Positions 26,755-35,181 are shown, counted from the first letter of the stretch. The stretch is DNA of 64,000 nt from Eubacteriales bacterium (GCA_030536575.1 JAUNPS010000001.1:62001-126000); one strand, 5' to 3'. The notes: generated from the sequence alone by a model not told the origin. Numbers and translations are program-made.

Positions 26755-27443
26755 AGAATATCCTCGCCTAAAATCTCTTCAATAATTGGATTCGAATCCT
26801 CCTTCGGTGTCGGCGGCCGATAGGTGCTGTAAATCACAATCGCCAGCAGACACGCCGCCACCAGCGCTACCAGAAGCGCCAGCGTACTGTTCTTAGGCTT
26901 CCGGAACGGGAAATCCACAATAAACAGAATCCCAACCACCACCAGCGCCACATGCAGCATTACTACAAACGTAAAATCCGACACCAGAAAACCAACCATA
27001 AAAACCAGCGGCAAAATCACCGCCATCGAAGTAATCGGCAGCCCATGATAATACTTATTCGCCCCGTCTTCCGTCTGCTGACGCTTTCCCTCCAGCACGT
27101 TAAAATAAGCCAGCCGGATCACTGAACAGGTACAATAAAGAAAAATCACCGCAAGTCCCAGGCTTCCCCGCACCCCCAGCAAATAGCAGATCAGCGCCGG
27201 AAACGCCCCAAAGCACACTACATCACACAGTGAATCGATCTGCACGCCAAACGCCTTCTCGTCCTCTGTCCGGTTCTTCTTCGTCCGCGCAATCTTCCCG
27301 TCAAACATATCGCAGAGCCCCGACGCCGCCAGACAGAAAACCGCCGTCTTAAACCTCCCGTGAATCGCCTGCGTCATCCCCGTAACCGAAATCATCAGGC
27401 TGATGTACGTCAAAACCACCGTGTAATCATAAAATCCAATCAT
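26751..27443 (-). CDS. pssA: CDP-diacylglycerol-serine O-phosphatidyltransferase
   Basis: A 230-residue membrane enzyme with six to eight hydrophobic segments. The CDP-alcohol phosphatidyltransferase signature is CDMFDGKIART, then G-x3-D-x3-D in FGVQIDSLCD, near residues 42-70. It makes phosphatidylserine, the substrate of the downstream decarboxylase. The ATG at 27443 is chosen because GAGGGAGGG lies seven bases before it; readings further upstream run into the tandem repeat at 27521-27700. The short C-terminal soluble tail (PKEDSNPIIEE) is typical of Gram-positive PssA. Confidence 0.92.
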   Translation of the reverse strand: MIGFYDYTVVLTYISLMISVTGMTQAIHGRFKTAVFCLAASGLCDMFDGKIARTKKNRTEDEKAFGVQIDSLCDVVCFGAFPALICYLLGVRGSLGLAVIFLYCTCSVIRLAYFNVLEGKRQQTEDGANKYYHGLPITSMAVILPLVFMVGFLVSDFTFVVMLHVALVVVGILFIVDFPFRKPKNSTLALLVALVAACLLAIVIYSTYRPPTPKEDSNPIIEEILGEDIL

Positions 27444-27520
27444 CTCATAACCCTCCCTCATTTGTTCTGTCTGCCTTGGTGTGTCCGCGCCACAGGGACA
27501 TTTATCCCAGCTCCTCCGAG

Positions 27521-27700
27521 GTCTGATGCTTTTCTGCCAATGCGCCTGTTTTCCGGAAGCATGGATTCCGCCCTCACCGGGCCTGATGCTTTCTGCCGAT
27601 GCGCCTGTTTTTCCAGAAGCATGGATTCCGCTCCCGCCAGGTCTGATGCTTTCTGCCAATGCGCCTGTTTTCCAGAAGCATGGATTCCGCCCTCGCCGGG
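27521..27700. repeat. Three 60-bp tandem repeats upstream of pssA
   Basis: Units at 27521-27580, 27581-27640 and 27641-27699 share TCTGATGCTTT, TGCCAATGCGCCTGTTTT and AAGCATGGATTCCG, with a broken fourth start at 27700. They fill most of the 309-bp gap between the YbhN-like gene and pssA, where no gene is seen. Each unit contains GATGCTT and AAGCAT, so folding is possible. Could tune pssA expression or be inert. Confidence 0.88.
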
Positions 27701-27752
27701 CCCTTATGCTGATCCGCCGCCGTGCCGCGTCTATCCTACAGGTGCCGGACGC

Positions 27753-28760
27753 CTATAAAAGAAAATTCGCCGCAGCGGTCATCACCGCGCTGATCAACAA
27801 CTGCGAATAATAACTGATCCCTCTGGACAAAATCATCCCCGGCAGCAGGAAATGCCCTCCGAAAACCGGCAGGAACACCGACAGAAACAGCTTTTCACTA
27901 ACCCCCATCCCGCCCGGAAGCGGAAGCATATCCACCGCCACCGAAATCATTCCCTGCAATAGGACAATATCAAACAGCCTTTCCCCTTGCAGCCCAAACG
28001 CCCGGTAAACCAGATACGTGACAAAAAACAGCACCATTCTCTGTGCAATCGTAATCAAAAACGCTTTCACCACCACGCTCTTATGGCCCCGGTAAAACTC
28101 CGCCGCCGCGTGGTACTGCTCCATCGAACCCTGCAGCTTCTCCATCCGTTCCGGTTTTTCCTTCAGAATGTGAAGCCGTTCTAGCATCCGCAGGCCCTGG
28201 ATCAGGAAAAAACTGGCCAACCGCGGATGAAACACCAGCACCAGCATTGCCCCGACACAGAACACATTCAGCGTAATCCCCAGGTACATCCAGAACAGCA
28301 CCGGCTGCAAATACGCCAAAATATGCTGCGGCCGAAACACCAGCACAAACGCCCCGATCACCACCAGCACCATTTTATATGTAATCGTCACGATCATCAG
28401 GATCAGCGTCGACTCCGGCACCGGGATGTCCCCTTTTTTCATATAATAAATCTGCGCCGGCTGTCCGCCGCTGGCGGACGGTGTGATACAGCTGAAAAAG
28501 AATCCGATAAACGAATAAAGATAGCATTTCCCCGGATGAACCGAACGGCCAAGCGTTCGCAGAAGATACCAGATAATAATGGATTCTCCCCAGATAAACG
28601 TGACCACGCACACAATGCCCCACAGCAGATAGCCGATTTTCGCCGTCTTCATATAAGTGAGCACCAGCCCCAGATCCTCGCCTCGAAATACCGCCCAGAC
28701 CGTACAGGCAAAAACCACAGCGAGAAAACCCACATTCAAAATCGCTTTTCTTTTTTCCAT
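27753..28760 (-). CDS. YbhN/LPG-synthase-type flippase-like membrane protein
   Basis: A 335-residue protein with about eight transmembrane segments matching the membrane part of lysylphosphatidylglycerol synthases (UPF0104/YbhN). Conserved landmarks are FFSCITPSASGGQPAQIYYMKK and PLPGGMGVSEKLFL. The soluble aminoacyl-transfer domain of MprF is absent, so it is more likely a lipid transporter or flippase than a synthase. Its position between PAP2 and pssA supports a role with phospholipids. A good AAGGAAGGG site precedes the ATG. Confidence 0.85.
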   Translation of the reverse strand: MEKRKAILNVGFLAVVFACTVWAVFRGEDLGLVLTYMKTAKIGYLLWGIVCVVTFIWGESIIIWYLLRTLGRSVHPGKCYLYSFIGFFFSCITPSASGGQPAQIYYMKKGDIPVPESTLILMIVTITYKMVLVVIGAFVLVFRPQHILAYLQPVLFWMYLGITLNVFCVGAMLVLVFHPRLASFFLIQGLRMLERLHILKEKPERMEKLQGSMEQYHAAAEFYRGHKSVVVKAFLITIAQRMVLFFVTYLVYRAFGLQGERLFDIVLLQGMISVAVDMLPLPGGMGVSEKLFLSVFLPVFGGHFLLPGMILSRGISYYSQLLISAVMTAAANFLL

Positions 28761-28788
28761 TTCCCTTCCTTTCCTGAAGCCGCGCCAC

Positions 28789-29472
28789 TTACGTAAGACC
28801 GGCCCGCTCGTTTATTTTTTCAAAAAATACCATGACCGGACGGTAAAAATTCCCGCGCATGGACAGCGAATAACAAATCTGCGCCAGTCCCACGCCGCCA
28901 ATCACATCCACCAGATAATGCTGCTTCGTAAACTGCGTGGAAGCGCACACCAAAACCGCAAAAAACAGCGAAAAATACTGATACCAGCGGCTAACTCCCT
29001 TCTGTCCCCGAATTCCGATATAGCAGTACCAGCTCGTCAGACAATGAATCGACGGGAACAGATTCGTCGGCTCATCCAGCGCATACACCCAGGCCATCAG
29101 CGTATCCCAGATTCCCGTGCCCGTAATCTCCGGGCGGACATTTGTCGTAGGCAGGAAAAGAAAAAAGATTCCGCAGATCAGGCGGGAAGCAATGTCCGCA
29201 GTCACGAACCGATAGAAATGCTCCTTTCCCTGTCTGCTGATCAGAATATAGTTTACAACCCAGAAAAGATAACAGATCAGATAAATACTCACCCAGGCCG
29301 GAATAAACGGAATCTTTCGGTCCAGCCAGGTCGTAAAATCATAATGATAAGCATTCTTTAAAAATAACCGGATCACAAAATAGACGATATCATTTACCAG
29401 AAAGCAGGCAAGCAGCGGCAGGATTCCATAGAGCGGGCAGATTTTTCCCGCAATTTTTTTCAGTCGTGCCAT
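28789..29472 (-). CDS. PAP2-family membrane phosphatase
   Basis: A 227-residue protein with about six transmembrane segments. PAP2 catalytic motifs 2 and 3 are FPSIHCLTSW and TQFTKQHYLVDVIGG, while motif 1 is weak. It would dephosphorylate a lipid phosphate at the outer face or transfer a phospho-head group; the overall layout recalls phosphatidic acid phosphatase/inositolphosphotransferase-like proteins. The ATG at 29472 (MARLKK) has GGGAGGG upstream; earlier TTG and ATG starts at 29526 and 29511 lack one. First gene of the phospholipid operon. Confidence 0.82.
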   Translation of the reverse strand: MARLKKIAGKICPLYGILPLLACFLVNDIVYFVIRLFLKNAYHYDFTTWLDRKIPFIPAWVSIYLICYLFWVVNYILISRQGKEHFYRFVTADIASRLICGIFFLFLPTTNVRPEITGTGIWDTLMAWVYALDEPTNLFPSIHCLTSWYCYIGIRGQKGVSRWYQYFSLFFAVLVCASTQFTKQHYLVDVIGGVGLAQICYSLSMRGNFYRPVMVFFEKINERAGLT

Positions 29473-29601
29473 GCTGCCGTCCCTCCCCGCATTGTCGCGC
29501 TCCGTATTCATGCGCCGCTGTATCAAAAAACATCCGGCCCTCCCGGAGCTTCCGTTTCCGCTGCTCGAAAGAAGGACGCCTTCCCCGCAGCCGTTTTGAC
29601 T

Positions 29602-29632
29602 ATTATAGCACTTTTTTCTGATATTGTGTCAA
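29602..29632 (-). promoter_or_regulatory. Promoter of the phospholipid operon
   Basis: Minus-strand TTGACA (29632-29627), 19-bp spacer, extended -10 TGCTATAAT (29607-29602). The long spacer is offset by the extended -10. The rest of the 29527-29765 interval is AT-rich with no gene seen. Confidence 0.65.
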
Positions 29633-29765
29633 ATATTTTGAAAATTCACGCAATATTAACGTGTCATTCATAATACGGACATATTTCCCCGTGCCCCCAG
29701 CCCGTAGGGCTTTTGCTTTATGAGGTCAACGTATTACAGTTTTATCACAAAGTGCTATTTCCTAT

Positions 29766-29800
29766 AAAAAAGACGATGGAGATTCGTTTCTCCACCGTCT
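29766..29800 (-). terminator. Terminator after the ftsH unit
   Basis: Minus-strand AGACGGTGGAGA pairs with TCTCCATCGTCT (one wobble) and is followed by TTTTTTA. Closes the ftsH-membrane protein unit. Confidence 0.88.
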
Positions 29801-29812
29801 GATTCTTAACCT

Positions 29813-30493
29813 TTATTCCTGGAACAGATATTCAATAAATGCGACCGTATTCTCCAGATTCTTCCCGGACGCCACCGCGCACAGATAAACCGGCTCATAC
29901 GCCGTAAGCCCCAGTTCCTTCCACTTCGGCGCATCCTGAATCAAGATCGCGTCGCCCTGCACATAATCCTTCAATTCCTCGTACAGCTCTTCGCTCAGAA
30001 CCTCCGTCTTCATATCAAAGAAGGACTCCTGCTCGGAATAGTGCTCATAGTTCTCCTCATTACAGATCATCACATCCAGCGAACCCGCCGCAATCAGCGC
30101 CAGCGTCTTCGCCTGCATCGCATACTCCGTCTGGGCGTCGCCATACATCTGAAGCGAAGTGTCAATGGTCACAATGTGGTACTCATCCTCATCTCCCAGA
30201 TAAGCCTTAAAATCTGCTGCCGCCAGATCCGGATCTTCCTCCATATTGGCATTGATCACCGCCGCGTAGAAAATATCATCCTTCTTCATATTATCTACCC
30301 ATTCGACGATAAAACAAATCAAAAGGATCACGCCTAAAATCGCCGCCATCTGGGGTTTATAGTACGCCCAGATGTACTCCAGCTTTCCTTTCCAGCCCAT
30401 GGAGTGAAGCTTCTCCTTCTCAAGCTCCCGCTTATCCTTTCGGGTCATATCTGACTCATAACGTTTCTTCTGATGTTCCTGCTGTTCCGCCAT
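29813..30493 (-). CDS. Single-pass membrane protein of unknown function
   Basis: A 226-residue protein with a charged N-terminal region rich in Lys and Glu, one transmembrane segment (about residues 47-66) and an extracytoplasmic domain of some 155 residues containing DVMICNEENYEHY and AYEPVYLCAVASG. The lower part looks like a binding-protein fragment, but no family is recognised. It overlaps the 3' end of ftsH by 38 bp, so translation is coupled. A substrate or adaptor of FtsH is a reasonable guess from position alone. Confidence 0.75.
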   Translation of the reverse strand: MAEQQEHQKKRYESDMTRKDKRELEKEKLHSMGWKGKLEYIWAYYKPQMAAILGVILLICFIVEWVDNMKKDDIFYAAVINANMEEDPDLAAADFKAYLGDEDEYHIVTIDTSLQMYGDAQTEYAMQAKTLALIAAGSLDVMICNEENYEHYSEQESFFDMKTEVLSEELYEELKDYVQGDAILIQDAPKWKELGLTAYEPVYLCAVASGKNLENTVAFIEYLFQE

Positions 30494-32318
30494 CTGTAAC
30501 TCCTTTCAGGTTCAGAATCCGCATGAATTCTTCGCCTGTAATCGTCTCATTCTCGTAAAGATATTTTGAAATTTCGTGAAGCTTTCCAATGTTATCCGAC
30601 AAAATCTGATAAGCTTTGTCGTACTGGTTCTTCACAAGCTCCACAACCTTTTGGTCAAGGATCGTCTGTGTCTCCGGCGAGCAGGCCAGGGACGCGTCGC
30701 CGCCCAGATACTGGTTCGTCACCGTTTCCATCGCAACCATACCGAATTCCTCGCTCATGCCGTAGCGGGAGATCATCGCCCGCCCCAGCTTCGTCGCCTG
30801 TTCGATATCGTTCGAAGCGCCGGTGGTAATCTGGTGGAATACCAGCTCTTCCGCCGCACGCCCTCCGGTAAGAGTGGCAATCTTATTCTCCATCTCCTCC
30901 TTGGTCATCAGGAAATGCTCGCCTTCCTCCACCTGCATGGTGTAACCCAGCGCCCCGGATGTACGGGGAATGATCGTAATCTTATGCACAGGCGCGGACT
31001 CGGTCTGCAATGCCGCCACCAGCGCATGTCCCACCTCGTGGTACGCCACAACCAGCTTTTCTTTATTCGAAAGCACCCGGTTCTTCTTCTGATAACCGGC
31101 AATGACTACCTCAACGCTTTCTTCCAGATCCGCCTGGGTCGCAAATCTGCGGCCGTCACGAACTGCGCGCAGAGCGCCTTCATTGATAATATTGGCCAGT
31201 TCCGCACCGGAAGCGCCCGCTGCGGCCCGCGCGATCGCGCCAAAATCTACATTGTCCGCAATCTTAATCTTCTTCGCGTGGACTCTCAGGATATCTTCCC
31301 GGCCTTTCAGATCCGGCAGTTCCACCGGAACCCGCCGGTCAAACCGTCCCGGACGAAGCAGGGCCGGATCCAGGGATTCCGGACGGTTCGTGGCCGCCAG
31401 GATCACAACACCCTTCGAGCCGTCGAACCCGTCCATCTCGGTCAGGAGCTGGTTCAGGGTCTGCTCACGCTCGTCATTTCCGCCCGGCATCGCGCCGTCA
31501 CGCTTCTTTCCGATGGTATCGATCTCGTCGATGAAGACGATACAAGGAGCTTTTTCATTCGCCTGCTTGAACAGGTCACGGACTTTCGCCGCGCCCATGC
31601 CGACGAACATTTCCACGAATTCGGAACCGGAGATCGAGAAGAACGGAACGTCCGCTTCTCCGGCTACGGCCTTCGCCAGCAGGGTTTTCCCGGTGCCGGG
31701 AGGGCCTACGAGCAGCGCGCCTTTTGGCATGGATGCGCCGATGTCCTGATATTTCTGAGGATTATGAAGGAAATCGACAATCTCCTGGAGGACTTCCTTC
31801 GCCTCATCTTCTCCGGCTACGTCGGAAAATTTAATGCCGGTGGTGGACTTTACGTACACCTTCGCATTACTCTTTCCCATGCCAAACATCATGGAATCGC
31901 CGCCGCCCATCTTTGAGGTCATTTTCTTCATCAGGAACTGGCCTACGGCTACGATCAGAATGATCGGCAGCACATAACCGATCAGGATCTGCAAGAGCAG
32001 CGAGGGCTGTTTTACGATCTCTTTCGAGAAACGCGCGCCGGATTTATAGAGCCTGGATACCAGTTCAATATCGTCGATGACGCCGGTCTTATAAACATTT
32101 TCTCCGGATTTATCCGTAAACGTAATCTGGGTATCACTGATGTCTACATAGCCAACCTGCTGGGCTTCCACCATTTCCAGGAAGGTACTGTAATCGACTT
32201 CCTGGACTCTGCGTTCTACCAGGCTTGGATAGATCAGGACATTAATCAGGAACAGGACCACCAGCGCAATGATGTAGTAAAACACGAATGGTTTTTTTGG
32301 GGGTTTTACTTCCTGCAT
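30456..32318 (-). CDS. ftsH: ATP-dependent zinc metalloprotease FtsH
   Basis: A 620-residue membrane protease: two transmembrane segments (about residues 10-28 and 107-127), AAA module with Walker A GPPGTGKT and Walker B CIVFIDEID, second region of homology ATNRPESLDPALLRPGRFDRR, and zinc motif H427-E428-V-G-H431. The usual third residue of the zinc motif is Ala (HEAGH); here it is Val. It degrades misfolded membrane proteins and some regulators. AAGGAG is eight bases before the ATG. Confidence 0.96.
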   Translation of the reverse strand: MQEVKPPKKPFVFYYIIALVVLFLINVLIYPSLVERRVQEVDYSTFLEMVEAQQVGYVDISDTQITFTDKSGENVYKTGVIDDIELVSRLYKSGARFSKEIVKQPSLLLQILIGYVLPIILIVAVGQFLMKKMTSKMGGGDSMMFGMGKSNAKVYVKSTTGIKFSDVAGEDEAKEVLQEIVDFLHNPQKYQDIGASMPKGALLVGPPGTGKTLLAKAVAGEADVPFFSISGSEFVEMFVGMGAAKVRDLFKQANEKAPCIVFIDEIDTIGKKRDGAMPGGNDEREQTLNQLLTEMDGFDGSKGVVILAATNRPESLDPALLRPGRFDRRVPVELPDLKGREDILRVHAKKIKIADNVDFGAIARAAAGASGAELANIINEGALRAVRDGRRFATQADLEESVEVVIAGYQKKNRVLSNKEKLVVAYHEVGHALVAALQTESAPVHKITIIPRTSGALGYTMQVEEGEHFLMTKEEMENKIATLTGGRAAEELVFHQITTGASNDIEQATKLGRAMISRYGMSEEFGMVAMETVTNQYLGGDASLACSPETQTILDQKVVELVKNQYDKAYQILSDNIGKLHEISKYLYENETITGEEFMRILNLKGVTDGGTAGTSEETL

Positions 32319-32404
32319 AACTTTTTCTCCTTTCTGCCGCCCGAAAGCGACAATCAGAAACAGCAGCCGTGCTACGATGACTGCTGCTTTCTTCGCCTGA
32401 CCCC

Positions 32405-32433
32405 ATTATAAAATCCGCCCCGTGAAAAAACAA
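32405..32433 (-). promoter_or_regulatory. ftsH promoter
   Basis: Minus-strand TTGTTT (32433-32428), 17-bp spacer, TATAAT (32410-32405). The 90-bp leader contains a CAGCAG/CTGCTG inverted repeat of uncertain meaning. Confidence 0.65.
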
Positions 32434-32472
32434 TGTTTATTTTCTAAATAAAATATAAAGAAATTCCTTAAT

Positions 32473-32614
32473 GTTACTGTTCACTCGTACCTCGTTCCAG
32501 TAACAACTCGCAGGCTCATTTTAAGTTTTGCTTCGCAAAAGAGCCTGCTCACACCTGAATCACGTTCTTACGTACCTGAGCAGCTAAGTACTCAGGTACT
32601 GTCTGAACAGTAAC
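32473..32614. repeat. MITE-like repeat, copy 2
   Basis: Same element as 709-851, with intact GTTACTGTTCA and TGAACAGTAAC ends. Flanked by the direct repeat CCTTAAT (32466-32472 and 32615-32621). The right-hand target copy contains the stop codon of the HPr-like gene, so the element inserted exactly at the gene's 3' end and could now provide its RNA 3' structure. It also lies upstream of the ftsH promoter. Confidence 0.9.
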
Positions 32615-32616
32615 CC

Positions 32617-32856
32617 TTAATAACAAATGTATTCGGAAAGCTCTTCCAGCAGATCGCTGCAATCTACAGCATGTACCTGCAGTTCCACATTTTCCGCATT
32701 ACTCAGGCTGAACGCACTGATAATGGATTTCGCATCCAGGACAGAACCTTCGCTGGCAAGGTTCACATGATAATCAAAATGATTCACGATATTAACAAAA
32801 CGGATGATATCTTCCGGTTTATGAAACTTTACTGGAATGTTCGGCACTTTACTCAC
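32617..32856 (-). CDS. HPr-like protein lacking the active-site histidine motif
   Basis: A 79-residue protein with the HPr fold pattern: the central FDYHVNLASEGSVLDAKSIISAFSL matches the second strand, the Ser46-containing helix (KSI) and following helix of HPr. The usual GLHARPA phosphorylation motif near residue 15 is replaced by FHKPEDI, so PTS phosphotransfer is unlikely, while the serine that HPr kinase modifies is kept. This recalls Crh, a regulatory HPr paralogue. The start is a GTG at 32856 (another GTG at 32847 fits the AAAGGA spacing as well). Mobile repeat at its stop codon. Confidence 0.78.
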   Translation of the reverse strand: MSKVPNIPVKFHKPEDIIRFVNIVNHFDYHVNLASEGSVLDAKSIISAFSLSNAENVELQVHAVDCSDLLEELSEYICY

Positions 32857-32882
32857 TTCCTTTGGTATCTTTTACTATTGAC

Positions 32883-32910
32883 ATTATATCGAAAATGTAA
32901 ACGATAGCAA
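32883..32910 (-). promoter_or_regulatory. Promoter of the HPr-like gene
   Basis: Minus-strand TTGCTA (32910-32905), 16-bp spacer, TATAAT (32888-32883). Confidence 0.5.
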
Positions 32911-32969
32911 ATGGATTTTTCATGAATTTTATATTAATTTTTTTACGATTTTTGAAAGTTTTTGCTTTC

Positions 32970-33932
32970 TTACAGAATATCCTGTTCTCCGAGCCTTCGG
33001 ATGTTCTCCCGGATCACTCTGGCCGAGCCGGAAAACTGCGCCTGCTCCTCTCCGGTCAGGTAAAATTCGCCGATATCCTCCACCCCATTCCGGTTCAGGA
33101 TCGCCGGAACGCCGCAGTAAATGCCGCTTTCTCCGTACTCGCCGTCCAGATAGGCTGAAACCGCATAAATCTGATTTTCATCATAGAGAATCGCTTTTAC
33201 GATCGCCGTAACGGCGCTGGCAATGCCGTACTGAGTGTTTCCCTTAGCCTTCAATACATACCCGCCGGATTTCCGCACTTCTTCCACCATGTGTTCCAGG
33301 TCAATTTCGTTGAGCCTGCCGCCTTTTTCTTTTGCAATGATCTGAAAACTCTTTCCTCCCGCACGCACATGGCTCCAGGGGATCATCATGGCGTCTCCGT
33401 GTTCGCCCATCACATAGGCGTCCACGCTCCGCGGGTCGATCAGCATCGCTTTTGCGATCAGGTGCTTCAGGCGGGCCGTCTCCAGAATCGTTCCCGTCCC
33501 GATGACCCTGGACGCTGGAAGGCCGGAAAGCTTCCACACCAGCCAGGCCATCACATCCACCGGATTCGAAACGACCAGGAAAATACCGTCAAATCCGCTG
33601 GCCATGACCTGGGGGACAATGGAGCGCATGATGGACGCGGACTTGTCCAGCATGGCCCGGCGGTCGGTTTCGCCGTTCAGCGGGGCCGCGGCGGTGATGA
33701 CGACAATATCGGCATCGGCGCATTCCTCGTAACCGCCCGCGCCGACGCGGACATTCCGGCGCTGGAATTCCATGCTGTGCTGCATATCCAGGGCTTCTCC
33801 CCCGGCTTTTTCCTGGTTCAGGTCTACGAGGACGACTTCCGCCGCAACGCCCTGGACGACAAGGCTGTAGGCGGTGGTGGCGCCGACGGCGCCGGAGCCG
33901 ATGATGGCGACTTTGGATTTGCTGATTTTCAT
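32970..33932 (-). CDS. ldh: L-lactate dehydrogenase
   Basis: A 320-residue NAD-dependent enzyme reducing pyruvate to lactate. Rossmann motif GSGAVGATTAY near residue 12, NAD-binding Asp in VDLN, substrate loop region PLNGETDRR, SNPVDVMAW, and catalytic His in GEHGD. The loop reads NGETDR where lactate dehydrogenases usually have KPGETR, so some malate/lactate ambiguity remains. ATG at 33932 has AAGGAGG eight bases upstream; a longer frame to 34187 only reads through a repeat. Downstream of it, the HPr-like gene has its own promoter. Confidence 0.9.
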   Translation of the reverse strand: MKISKSKVAIIGSGAVGATTAYSLVVQGVAAEVVLVDLNQEKAGGEALDMQHSMEFQRRNVRVGAGGYEECADADIVVITAAAPLNGETDRRAMLDKSASIMRSIVPQVMASGFDGIFLVVSNPVDVMAWLVWKLSGLPASRVIGTGTILETARLKHLIAKAMLIDPRSVDAYVMGEHGDAMMIPWSHVRAGGKSFQIIAKEKGGRLNEIDLEHMVEEVRKSGGYVLKAKGNTQYGIASAVTAIVKAILYDENQIYAVSAYLDGEYGESGIYCGVPAILNRNGVEDIGEFYLTGEEQAQFSGSARVIRENIRRLGEQDIL

Positions 33933-33961
33933 GGTTAATTCCTCCTTCTTGTGCTGGGATG

Positions 33962-34146
33962 CTGCTTCCCTGGCCGGACGCTTTTGCAGGCCGGATTCGT
34001 GTGGCTGGGCGGCGGGATAACGCTTCTCTGGCTGGGCGCTTTTGCAGGCCGGATTCGTGTGGCCGAGCGCGCGGGCAGGCTGGATTCGCGGGGCCGAGCC
34101 GCTGGATTGCCGTTTCTCTGGCCGGGCGCTTTTGCGAGTTGAATTC
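33962..34146. repeat. Degenerate tandem repeat upstream of ldh
   Basis: Three imperfect units beginning near 33962, 34022 and 34111, sharing CTTCYCTGGCYGGRCGCTTTTGC and GGCCGGATTCGTGTGG-type segments. They fill the gap between ldh and the small gene at 34184-34405, and the ldh promoter must lie in or before them. GC-rich, no gene seen. Confidence 0.75.
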
Positions 34147-34180
34147 AAAAAGTGCAGCCGCGTTTTAACGGCTGCACTTT
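34145..34180 (-). terminator. Terminator of the 73-residue protein gene
   Basis: Perfect 12-bp stem AAAGTGCAGCCG and CGGCTGCACTTT with an 8-base loop, continued by TTTT on the minus strand. Confidence 0.85.
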
Positions 34181-34183
34181 CAG

Positions 34184-34405
34184 TCAATATATTTTCTTTA
34201 ATTCTTCAGGTTTAATTCCGTACTGTTCAAGAAACTGCTCCAGCTCCCGGTCGCTGCGAATCAGGGTGATTTCTTCAAAACTACCGTCGGAAAGGTTCTG
34301 AAAGCCTGCGACACGCTCGCCGGTACAGATGCTGGCGCGAACGGCGGGAGCCTTCTCGGAACGGTCGAAGGTTTTAAGGGTGGTTTTTTTCTTTCGGAAC
34401 AACAT
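34184..34405 (-). CDS. Small conserved-looking protein, unknown function
   Basis: A 73-residue basic-to-acidic soluble protein beginning MLFRKKKTTLKTFD, with a middle CTGERVAGFQNLSDG stretch and ending QYGIKPEELKKIY. I do not recognise it. The ATG at 34405 is chosen because AGGAGG lies seven bases upstream; the ATG at 34411 would be only one base from it. It has its own strong terminator, so it is a separate transcription unit or follows the TetR gene. Confidence 0.65.
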   Translation of the reverse strand: MLFRKKKTTLKTFDRSEKAPAVRASICTGERVAGFQNLSDGSFEEITLIRSDRELEQFLEQYGIKPEELKKIY

Positions 34406-34456
34406 GCGCATCCCTCCTGTTTGGGATAGTATAGCAGATTTTCCGGGGAATGTCTA

Positions 34457-35032
34457 TCATTTAAAAATCATTCTCGGTAAGATCTCCAGCAGCTGCTCCG
34501 TCAGTTCCTCCTTCGAAATCTCCTTCCGGTGTGTAAACCACCACTTTGCAACTTGCATAACCGCCCCGGCAAATAACTCCGCCAGAATCTCCGGGTCCGC
34601 TGCCAGCTCATTGCCCCTGCCTTCAATGATCTTCAGATGCTGTTTCACCTGCTCATTTAACTCTTTGGTAATCAAATCCAGCGTAGGCACTAACATGCTG
34701 TCCGCCTCAACCGCACAGATAAAATCCTCATATTCCTCCAAAAAATCCAGTGCAAACCGAATCATACATGGAATATAGGTTTCCGGTCCCATTTCCATAG
34801 CAACCTGTTCGCTTTGCTTTAAATACTCCTGTTTCATCTGGCGGATCATAAAAGCAAAAAAATCATATTTGTCCGAAAAATGGCTGTAAAAAGTGGCTGG
34901 TCTGGTTCTCGCACGGCTGCACAACTCCCGCACCGTAATCTTATCAAACGTCTTTTCCGTAATCAGCTCCTGAAAAGCCAGAAACAGCGCGTCATACGTC
35001 TTTTGTACCCTTAAATCCACTTTTTCTTCCAC
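34457..35032 (-). CDS. TetR/AcrR-family transcriptional regulator
   Basis: A 191-residue protein with an N-terminal TetR helix-turn-helix (KITVRELCSRARTRPATFYSHFSDKYDFF, about residues 30-60) and a helical ligand-binding domain. The start is a GTG at 35032 with AAAGAGG upstream. It faces away from the HdeD-like gene across a 149-bp region with a direct repeat, so it probably represses that gene and perhaps itself. Ligand unknown. Confidence 0.87.
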   Translation of the reverse strand: MEEKVDLRVQKTYDALFLAFQELITEKTFDKITVRELCSRARTRPATFYSHFSDKYDFFAFMIRQMKQEYLKQSEQVAMEMGPETYIPCMIRFALDFLEEYEDFICAVEADSMLVPTLDLITKELNEQVKQHLKIIEGRGNELAADPEILAELFAGAVMQVAKWWFTHRKEISKEELTEQLLEILPRMIFK

Positions 35033-35072
35033 CCTGCGCCTCTTTCCAATACCGTAACAGCTTTCGGGTAAC

Positions 35073-35165
35073 TGTCAATTATTTTACACCAGCTTGCCCT
35101 TTACGCCTTGTTTCCCAAAATCGACTGTATTATAATGCGAATCGTAACAAATGTCAATTATCTTA
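35073..35165 (+). promoter_or_regulatory. tetR-hdeD divergent control region
   Basis: Promoter for the rightward gene: TTGTTT at 35108-35113, 17-bp spacer, TATAAT at 35131-35136. It is bracketed by the direct repeats TGTCAATTATTTTA (35073-35086) and TGTCAATTATCTTA (35152-35165), 13 of 14 bases identical, which are candidate operators. Confidence 0.6.
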
Positions 35166-35181
35166 AGGGAGGAACGTTTTA

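Noticed and set aside
27521-27700. CRISPR array
   Set aside because: The 60-bp units are directly adjacent with no unique spacers, and there are no cas genes.
29695-29725. Plus-strand terminator at AGCCCGTAGGGCT followed by TTTTGC
   Set aside because: The stem is only five base pairs and no plus-strand gene lies upstream for it to serve.
32941-32969. Terminator for ldh
   Set aside because: GAAAG/CTTTC can pair but the following minus-strand bases are A-rich, not a U-run.
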